A stretch of 64,000 nt of DNA from Palsa-504 sp963739135 (GTDB lineage Bacteria; Actinomycetota; Actinomycetes; Streptosporangiales; Streptosporangiaceae), in the NCBI GenBank assembly GCA_963739135.1, contig CAVTZG010000020.1:136580-200579 (forward strand), written 5' to 3'. The notes under the pieces are model-generated. The model did not search any database. It was not told the DNA's origin and saw only the letters and a list, made by a program, of their open reading frames with translations. Below are positions 58,842 to 64,000 of the stretch, in pieces (within the stretch, counting starts at the first letter, position 1; each line of letters begins with the position of its first letter). The translations under genes were made by a program, and so were the position numbers.

Positions 58842-59052
58842 CTGCGTTGACGCGTCCGGAGCATATAAAACCGCAGGCCAGATACCCTTTATACGTCAAC
58901 GCAGCCTTGTGTTGACGCTTCCTCGCGGCGCAGCCACGCCCCGGCCGGGCGCAGCGCAGCCCCGCTCGTCAACGCCTCCTGCGTTGACGTTCACGCAGAA
59001 CGTTTCTGCAGCTCAGAGCACATTTCTGGGACATCCGTGAACGTCAACGCAG
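58842..59052. other. Array of six inverted TGCGTTGACG motifs, candidate replication origin
   Basis: Motif positions: 58842-58852 forward, 58894-58904 reverse, 58909-58917 forward (variant), 58967-58975 reverse, 58980-58995 forward, 59036-59051 reverse. Orientation alternates strictly, giving three head-to-head pairs with loops of about 40-50 bp. The last pair is a perfect 16-bp inverted repeat. An AT-rich stretch lies inside the first pair. No credible gene spans this. The spacing and the neighbouring DUF927 gene suit an origin or operator. Confidence 0.7.
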
Positions 59053-59193
59053 TGAGACGAATCGAGAGTGCATATCTGCGATGAGCTACGGTGCACTACC
59101 CAGGCCGGGTGTGCCCGGCGCGTAGATGGTGACGGCTGCGGCGCCGGTTCTGGCAGGGACCCGGCCGGTGCGGAGGGGAATTGCTGTCGGCTC

Positions 59194-59403
59194 TTAGTAC
59201 GCCTTTGTGGCGGGAGGCCGGTCTGGAAGCAGGCGGGCGAGGATCCTGCAGCTGGTGCGCTCGGCGGCGGCCAGGGTGGCGGCCTCTTCGAGCGGCGCTA
59301 TGACCTGCATGGCCGACTCGGCCTCGGTGGGCTGGATGACGCGCTGCTGCCCGGCTTCAGCCCAGGTGGACGCGCTCGCCGTCAGGCTGCCCTCCCGGTC
59401 CAT
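59194..59403 (-). CDS. Small hypothetical protein of the element operon
   Basis: 69 residues, MDREGSLTASASTWAEAGQQ to RLLPDRPPATKAY, mostly helical (IAPLEEAATLAAAERTSCRI). It begins 4 bp after the previous gene's stop, as the last gene of the minus-strand operon. Family unknown. Confidence 0.4.
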   Translation of the reverse strand: MDREGSLTASASTWAEAGQQRVIQPTEAESAMQVIAPLEEAATLAAAERTSCRILARLLPDRPPATKAY

Positions 59404-59406
59404 CCA

Positions 59407-59541
59407 TCATTCCGGCGGCCAGCTGTCACGCCGCAGGTGGATCGTGGCGGCACCGCCGCGCAGGGGCAGCTGCGTTTCCGGATCGTCCGGCCCGGACACG
59501 TGATCAAGCGCGCGCAGAAGCGCGGCCGCGGCCCGGCGCAC
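59407..59541 (-). CDS. Small hypothetical protein of the element operon
   Basis: 44 residues from a GTG at 59541 with AGGTAG ahead (VRRAAAALLRALDHVSGPDD to LRRDSWPPE). It overlaps the tail of the MITE-interrupted gene, a normal arrangement in this operon. No family recognised. Confidence 0.35.
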   Translation of the reverse strand: MRRAAAALLRALDHVSGPDDPETQLPLRGGAATIHLRRDSWPPE

Positions 59542-59955
59542 GGCTACCTGGCGGTTCGAGTGGACGACGTTCGTGCCGCGCGCGGCATCCAGGGCTGGTG
59601 TGCCCTGCACGTGCTGGGGTCTCCTGACCGCCCGAGTGGCGTCTGCGCCACGAAACTGCGCGGGCCGCCTCCGCGCGCACGCGCTCGCGGCAGGCGGCTT
59701 GTCGACAGTTAGGCCGAAGTTCCCCCCAAGCCGATTGGTCAACGCGTTGTACCAGGTGGTAGAGCCCTTGATCACGAAAATTACATGTCTACGTAGTCAT
59801 GAGCTGAGGTCGTTTTACCTGGTCAAGGCCTATGTTGCCTCGCGACCGGGGGGAACTACGGGTTAGGGCCGCAGTAGCGGGCCGGGCGGCCGGTTTGCCT
59901 GCCGCTCGATCGGCCGGCCGCACGAGGGGTTCGCGCACCGGGCGACGTCGGACAT
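59504..59955 (-). pseudogene. Small zinc-finger protein gene interrupted by the MITE-like element
   Basis: From the ATG at 59955: MSDVARCANPSCGRPIERQA then NRPARYCGP, after which the element inserts and ends the protein with NP-stop. Removing the element (59714-59861) and one 6-bp duplication gives YCGPNCRQAACRERVRAEAA and continued in-frame coding to 59504. The restored protein has the CxxxxC...YCGxxCRQAAxRER pattern of small actinobacterial zinc-finger proteins common on phages and integrative elements. It starts 28 bp after the stop of the Zn-ribbon gene. Confidence 0.82.
59714..59861. mobile_element. MITE-like palindromic element, copy 2 (inverted relative to copy 1)
   Basis: 148 bp, about 80-85% identical by eye to the reverse complement of 7461-7606. 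Ends are CCGAAGTTCCCC left and the complement of CCGTAGTTCCCC right. A central near-palindrome lies at 59784-59801. Flanked by an exact 6-bp duplication GTTAGG (59708-59713 and 59862-59867), different from that of copy 1, so both are true insertions. A 2-bp indel in a C-run explains the length difference. Confidence 0.87.
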
Positions 59956-59982
59956 GAGCACCCGCCTTTCGTGACGGCCCGG

Positions 59983-60486
59983 TTAGCGGCCTCGCGCACC
60001 GATGATGTACGGAGCCCTAGCAGGTTTCGTGACTGTCCGGAGGGCATCTGCAGTTGCGGCCGCCGTCATGAAACCCTGGTGGCCTGGCCCGCGTTTGGCC
60101 GTTCGTCCGTTCGCAGGCCGGGGGCCACTCGGGCGGCTGCCCGGCGAACGAGGGCTGCCGCGCGCAGGCCATCTCGGCGCTTGAGGCCGTCGACCCGCCC
60201 AGCCTGGGCCTGTAGCCACCCGGGAGCGACTTCCGCTGTGGTGTCGGCCTCCGGGACCCTTGACGCCTATGGTGCCAGGTGAGCCCGGCCATGGAACCCA
60301 TCTCTGGGCGATGCGCTCCCCGTTGTGCCACTCCGCCTTGCAGAAGCGGCAACGCCGAACCGTGATCACGCGCTGCTCCTCGCCCAGGGGATCGGTAGTG
60401 CTCTGGTGCAGCCCCTTGCGCCCGCACGCCGGGCAGGGATCGGGCAGCATGCCCAGGTTCTGGCTGTAATCAGCTCTGAGTGCCAT
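59983..60486 (-). CDS. Zinc-ribbon protein of the element operon
   Basis: 167 residues. Residues 18-49 hold two CxxC pairs (CPAC at 18-21, CRFC at 46-49) in a zinc-ribbon, followed by KAEWHNGERIAQRWVPWPG. The C-terminal two thirds is low-complexity (Pro, Arg, Gly), so a frameshift inside it cannot be excluded. It begins 7 bp after the first methyltransferase gene and may be an accessory nucleic-acid-binding protein. Confidence 0.55.
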   Translation of the reverse strand: MALRADYSQNLGMLPDPCPACGRKGLHQSTTDPLGEEQRVITVRRCRFCKAEWHNGERIAQRWVPWPGSPGTIGVKGPGGRHHSGSRSRVATGPGWAGRRPQAPRWPARGSPRSPGSRPSGPRPANGRTAKRGPGHQGFMTAAATADALRTVTKPARAPYIIGARGR

Positions 60487-60493
60487 CGTGCCT

Positions 60494-61171
60494 CTACTCC
60501 TCCGCGAACGCGGGGTCGACGTCGCAGCCTTTCCAGATCAGGTCCAGGCCCAGCTTCTCGGCTGCCACCCGGGAGGACCCCGACCCGGCGAACGGATCGA
60601 GGACCACATCGCCGCGGCGGCAGACGCGCCGCAGGATGTACTCGATCAACTGGGGCGGCTTGTAGTAAGGGTGCGGAGGCTTATGCGGCACCTTCGCCAT
60701 GATCCAGTTCTTGGCCGCCGGGGCGTGCTCGCCCCCGACGATGTTGGGCGCATGCTGAGAGACGATCAGCACCGGGTCAGCGTCTCCCCGGAACAGCCTC
60801 CCCCCGCCGGGCTTGTCCTGAAGCCAGACCAGGTGCGTGCGCTGGCGCAGGCCAGACATCGACGTAAGGCGGCCCAGGGTCGGCAGCAGCTCCCAGTCGC
60901 AGAAGCAGATCACGACGCCGTACGGCCCTGCCTGGCCGAATTCGGTCTTCTGACCGGGACTGGCCGGGGCCAGCAGCGTCCTGGCGGACAGCATCAGGGC
61001 ATCGTGCAGGAAGCCGAAAGGCTCGTACACCGACCCGGCCATGCCGTCCTCCCTGCCGCGCATAGGCGTGCCGCGTGAGTACGGCGGGTCGAAGACGACC
61101 ACCCGGGCCGACCCCGGTGCCTGCCTGGACAACCAGTCCATCGCGTCGGCGTGCTCGATCCGGCTGTTCAC
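60494..61171 (-). CDS. Site-specific DNA methyltransferase (DPPY type), paralogue 1
   Basis: 225 residues. Catalytic motif IV VVVFDPPYSRG near 25-35 precedes the SAM-binding motif I VVLDPFAGSGSSRVAAEKLG near 190-209, the beta-class order of N6-adenine/N4-cytosine methyltransferases. RIEHADAMDWL opens the protein. No restriction endonuclease is adjacent. It is about half identical by eye to the gene at 62259 and likely arose by duplication. Possible roles are protecting element DNA from host restriction or regulating replication. Confidence 0.9.
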   Translation of the reverse strand: MNSRIEHADAMDWLSRQAPGSARVVVFDPPYSRGTPMRGREDGMAGSVYEPFGFLHDALMLSARTLLAPASPGQKTEFGQAGPYGVVICFCDWELLPTLGRLTSMSGLRQRTHLVWLQDKPGGGRLFRGDADPVLIVSQHAPNIVGGEHAPAAKNWIMAKVPHKPPHPYYKPPQLIEYILRRVCRRGDVVLDPFAGSGSSRVAAEKLGLDLIWKGCDVDPAFAEE

Positions 61172-61187
61172 CAGAGACCCTCCTGGC

Positions 61188-61579
61188 TCAGTTCAGCTCC
61201 GTGATACGGGTGGCAGCGGAGCCGCTGCCGAGCGGTCGCAGCCGGGGGCACGGATGGCGGTACGCCGCCAGCCATGATTGACCCAGCGCGTAGTTGATCG
61301 TCTCCCGCACCATCGTGTCGTGGACCTCTGGATGCCCGGCGGCGACGATCCGCTCATGTTCCGCCTTCAGCCACGAGAGGACGGCGGTTTCAGGTTCAGT
61401 CCGGCACTTTAGCCGCGCCGTCTCCACCATGGCCGCTACAGCTCGGTTGCCTTCGTCGCTGAACACTGCCCAGTCGCCCGACTCGAGTCCCAGGCAGCGT
61501 CCCCGGTGACCTTGAATCCGTAGGGTGCGGCATCTAGGTTCACGTCGGCGGCCCTGCGGCCGGGAACATAGTTCCACAT
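61188..61579 (-). pseudogene. Element-borne hypothetical protein, frameshifted
   Basis: Start ATG 61579 overlapping the preceding stop (ATGA): MWNYVPGRRAADVNLDAAPY then GFKVTG. Near 61490-61510 the protein-like frame changes to one reading LESGDWAVFSDEGNRAVAAM and ending SAATRITELN at 61188. One base near ACCGGGGACGC restores about 130 residues. Family unrecognised. Confidence 0.6.
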
Positions 61580-61977
61580 CAGGAACCCTCCCGCCTGTGC
61601 CAGATGCCGCGCCTGGCCAGCTCGCGCCTGGCCCGCTCGGCCTGCTCTGGCTCCCCTGCGCGGTACTCCCGTTCCAGGTCCGAGACATCGCTGGGCAGCG
61701 TGACGCCGTAGATCCTGGCCAGCAGCTCGGCCAGGTAGCGCAGGCCGTCACCGGCCAGCTCGATCTGGTGGAAGTGGCCCTTACCGTCCCAGGCCAGGTA
61801 CATCTTGATCCTGGGATCCCGGCCCTCAGTGAGGTCATCGGTCTCGGACAGGACGGCGGCTCCGGCCAGGGCGGGATCGCCGTCCTCGGTGACGTCGGTG
61901 AAGTTGGCGCTGGCGTGCGGGTGCTCGCAGACGTCGAGGTTGCACAGGCGGCAGTGGTACTCCTCGGCCGGACTCAT
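61579..61977 (-). CDS. Element-borne hypothetical protein with N-terminal Cys/His cluster
   Basis: 132 residues. YHCRLCNLDVCEHPHAS at about 7-23 may bind zinc. A charged region and GKGHFHQIELAGDGLRYLAE follow. It overlaps both neighbours by 4 bp, so it is coupled within the operon. No known family. Confidence 0.65.
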   Translation of the reverse strand: MSPAEEYHCRLCNLDVCEHPHASANFTDVTEDGDPALAGAAVLSETDDLTEGRDPRIKMYLAWDGKGHFHQIELAGDGLRYLAELLARIYGVTLPSDVSDLEREYRAGEPEQAERARRELARRGIWHRREGS

Positions 61978-62228
61978 GCCTTCACCCCCAGCACGCCCTC
62001 GGCGTCCGGGCCGACCACGCCCTGCTCGATCGCGTCTTCCAGCGAGCCGGCCGCGAACAGGCCGATGATGCCCCGGCCGCCGCCTTCGGGCCGGGCCAGG
62101 TCTGCGGCGACCGTACCGGCGGTGACATCCGGGTAGCTGCGGACCAGGGTGCGGGCGAGAGCCCGGGCCAGCTCGGCCGTGACCGTGACCGGCCCGGCCA
62201 GGTCGATCGTGTTACCGTCGTCTGACAT
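61974..62228 (-). CDS. Small hypothetical protein of the element operon
   Basis: 84 residues, MSDDGNTIDLAGPVTVTAEL then ARALARTLVRSYPDV. GAGGAAAAGAGG-like purine-rich sequence precedes the ATG. Coupled to the next gene by ATGA. Function unknown. Confidence 0.6.
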   Translation of the reverse strand: MSDDGNTIDLAGPVTVTAELARALARTLVRSYPDVTAGTVAADLARPEGGGRGIIGLFAAGSLEDAIEQGVVGPDAEGVLGVKA

Positions 62229-62258
62229 TGCATTCCTCTTTTCCTCGGGGCCGGCGTC

Positions 62259-62966
62259 TCAGCGCCGGCCTTCGGCGTCCCCCGGGGCGGGCTGGCTCCG
62301 GAAGTCTTCGGCGTAGGCCGGATCGATATCGCACCCGCGCCAGATCAGGTCGAGCTTGAGATTCGCGCAGGCCGTGCGGCTCGATCCCGAACCAGCGAAC
62401 GGGTCGAGGACCATATCCCCAGGGCCGCAGACGCGCCGCAGGATGTACTCCAGCAGCGGGATCGGCTTCTGGTACGGATGCTCCTTCGCGTTCCCGCCCG
62501 GGGGATCGGCGACGATCCAGTTCTTCACGTTGGCCTTGTCAACGCGGTCCGGCGATCCACGGGAGAACAGCATCACGGGGCTCCAGGCACCTCGGAAGAT
62601 GCCGCCGCCGCCCCCGTTGCTCCGGCACCAGGACAGGCATCCCGCGTACTTCAGCCCCGAGGTGGTCGCGATCCAGCCCATGTCTGGCATCAACTCGACG
62701 TCACAGAAAGCGATGACGACGCCGCCTCCGCGCTCCCCCCGGGCGACGTTGCCGCACGGCCGCAGCGCCCGGTGGCACAACGGCATCACTTGGCTCATGA
62801 AACCGAACGGGCCGAACACGCTGCCCGCCGCGCCGTCTTCCCTCCCGCGCATTGGCCTGTTACGGCTGTACGGAGGGTCAAACAGCACTACCGAAGCCGC
62901 CCCGGGCTCCTGCCTGGCCAGCCACTGCCTGGCGTCGGCGTGCTCGATGCGATCAGCCCCGGTCAT
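62259..62966 (-). CDS. Site-specific DNA methyltransferase (DPPY type), paralogue 2
   Basis: 235 residues. VVLFDPPYSRNRPMRGREDG near 26-45 and MVLDPFAGSGSSRTACANLK near 193-212 match the paralogue at 60494, including the shared PMRGREDG and WxGCDxDPA segments. The central target-recognition part differs (GGGGGIFRGAW against GGGRLFRGDAD), so the two may recognise different sites. Beta-class order. No partner nuclease is seen in the operon. Confidence 0.9.
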   Translation of the reverse strand: MTGADRIEHADARQWLARQEPGAASVVLFDPPYSRNRPMRGREDGAAGSVFGPFGFMSQVMPLCHRALRPCGNVARGERGGGVVIAFCDVELMPDMGWIATTSGLKYAGCLSWCRSNGGGGGIFRGAWSPVMLFSRGSPDRVDKANVKNWIVADPPGGNAKEHPYQKPIPLLEYILRRVCGPGDMVLDPFAGSGSSRTACANLKLDLIWRGCDIDPAYAEDFRSQPAPGDAEGRR

Positions 62967-63063
62967 AGCTGTGCCTCACCCGTCAGCCCATGCAGGGCGG
63001 CAGCGGGCAGCTGAGGCCTCAGGAAGACACTGAGCGGCGGCACCTCGCCAGAAGCCTCGCCGG

Positions 63064-63292
63064 TCACGAGGGCGCGCCTTGCGTGCGGTTGTCGACGTAA
63101 CGGGCGAGGTCATCGCTGCGGATGCGCGTCTTGGCGTCGCGACCCGTCCGGCGCAATATTGACCGCCCGCAATTCGGCCCGGGCGATCAACCGGTAAATG
63201 TGGTTCACCGAGCACCGGAGCCGTTCAGCGGCTTCACGCGGAGTAAACAGCAGCACCAGCTCATCTGGCTGCGTTGCTGCGTGGCGTTCCAT
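63064..63292 (-). pseudogene. Excisionase-like HTH protein, frameshifted
   Basis: From the ATG at 63292: MERHAATQPDELVLLFTPRE then AAERLRCSVNHIYRLIARAE, a MerR/excisionase-type HTH. Near 63140 the frame shifts; the alternative frame continues DAKTRIRSDDLARYVDNRTQ and stops at 63064, the normal end of such proteins (K-T/R-x-R-I-xxxDLxxYV). One base restores about 75 residues. AGGGGGAC precedes the start. First gene of the operon; it may direct excision. Confidence 0.75.
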
Positions 63293-64000
63293 TACGTCCC
63301 CCTGCGTCCCATGGCGTGATTTCTGTGGAAGATATTAAGCGGCGCCCTGGAGTATGTCGAACGGCCGTTATCTAAAAATTCTCTAGAAACCTTAGTAAGA
63401 ATCCGCAACGGTGACGAAGGTCACAATGTTCAGAGCTGATGACAGGCTGGGAGGCTTAGATCGGGCCGACGGAATTGATACTTGCAGGTCATAGGCTCGC
63501 CGCATCCCATAGCTGACCGCCATTGCCTGCACCGCCGGGCCCTTCTGCGCCGGGACGGTGAATGATCTGCTGCGCGTGCTTGACCATGTGGCAGGCAGGT
63601 TATTCCTAGCCCCTGCACAGTGCTTCGTATCAATATTTTTAGAGAAAGTTTTGCCCCCTTGCGTTTGTGCTGAGGAGGCGTCACAATGACGGAGCCCGGC
63701 AACTTTGGACGGCCGCCGGGCTCCGGTCATATTCATTAGGTGGCTCGATGATATCAGCTTTTGCAGCATATCAAAAATCATTGTGCACCGCCCCGGCAAG
63801 GCATTCAGCCGGGGCATGCCTGATGCCGTGTGCGCTGTCGTTCGCCTCGGCGCTCTGGGGGCCACGACGGAGTCTTAGCCGAGGCGCCCTGGCCGGGGTA
63901 TGCATCTGGCTGGAGGCTGGCCTCAAGTCCCGCTATAAGTGCGGGTTGCGGGCTCGATCGCCTACTGTCCGCCAGGGAATTTAAGCTCCTCGCCATGCCG
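63293..64000. other. Non-coding upstream region of the operon with second direct repeat
   Basis: About 700 bp with no credible gene. AT-rich around 63320-63400 (likely operon promoter on the minus strand), then the direct repeat at 63628-63794. The rightmost 200 bp hold no recognised feature. Confidence 0.5.
63628..63794 (+). repeat. Direct repeat B of the integrated element
   Basis: About 167 bp, the partner of 56136-56304 in the same orientation. It has the same hairpin (63690-63700 with 63715-63725, CGGAGCCCGGC arms), the CACAATGAC lead and the AAAAATCATT tail. Confidence 0.8.

Noticed and set aside
58804..59040. 78-codon open frame downstream of the DUF927 gene
   Set aside because: It runs straight through the inverted repeat array, has no family features and low-complexity composition. 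A non-coding origin-like region explains the sequence better.
63805..63996. 63-codon minus-strand open frame near the right edge
   Set aside because: No ribosome-binding site, no family resemblance and low-complexity composition. It may be a shadow or a fragment whose context is outside the window.
1..64000. tRNA or rRNA genes
   Set aside because: Reading both strands I found no cloverleaf with a T-loop consensus and no rRNA signature. A tRNA scan would settle this.

Overview
The window is high-GC DNA with dense, often stop/start-overlapping genes, frequent GTG starts and familiar actinobacterial gene orders: rpsO-pnp-M16 peptidase-dapB, a glpD/lipid kinase/flavoprotein trio like Rv2249c-Rv2252, a mycothiol-type DsbA protein next to pepN and rpiB, and the actinobacterial HTH module ending in AYVRACGG-type motifs. 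It is almost certainly an actinomycete chromosome (Streptosporangiales/Streptomyces-like). Genus cannot be decided from sequence alone.

Layout. 1-0.47 kb: end of an IS1182-like insertion sequence. 0.57-7.46 kb: rpiB, a frameshifted DsbA-family gene, pepN, a flavoprotein with its DeoR regulator, and an alpha/beta hydrolase. 7.46-12.5 kb: a toluene-monooxygenase-type operon on the minus strand (effector, beta and gamma subunits, Rieske ferredoxin, unusual reductase). Its catalytic alpha subunit survives only as a C-terminal stub fused to a DJ-1/PfpI fragment, and its AraC-type regulator is frameshifted. 12.6-24 kb: proS, HAD phosphatase, glpD, lipid kinase, AGPS-like flavoprotein, penicillin acylase, amidase. 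24.1-31.3 kb: NERD protein, ilvD, acetyltransferase, menA, SnoaL-like protein, MOSC-reductase-ferredoxin fusion. 31.6-36.4 kb: an SPFH/NfeD membrane pair flanked by two HTH proteins with long low-complexity regions, one collagen-like. 36.5-44.3 kb: PHP phosphoesterase, exported hydrolase, Ada/AlkA plus Ogt DNA-alkylation repair, MntP-like pump, lipoprotein, DUF397-like and DUF2277 proteins. 44.4-49.4 kb: dapB, M16 peptidase, pnp, rpsO. 49.6-53.9 kb: FUSC transporter, gene debris, DUF4230 protein, acetyltransferase.

From about 54.07 kb to at least the window end lies an integrated element. A large serine integrase sits beside a TIGR03084-type gene cut after about 40 codons. The element carries a DUF927 helicase-like gene, an array of inverted TGCGTTGACG repeats resembling a replication origin, and a long minus-strand operon headed by an excisionase-like HTH gene, with two paralogous DPPY DNA methyltransferases. 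Two direct repeats of about 168 bp bracket this module.

The most striking discovery is a palindromic MITE-like element of about 147 bp present twice (7461-7606 and 59714-59861), each copy flanked by an exact but different 6-bp target duplication (GCTAGA, GTTAGG). One copy sits exactly at the abutting stop codons of two convergent chromosomal genes. The other splits a small zinc-finger gene in the integrated element, and its frame is restored when the element and one duplication are removed. The window also shows many single-base frameshifts and unusually many in-frame minisatellites. Some frameshifts may be sequencing errors.
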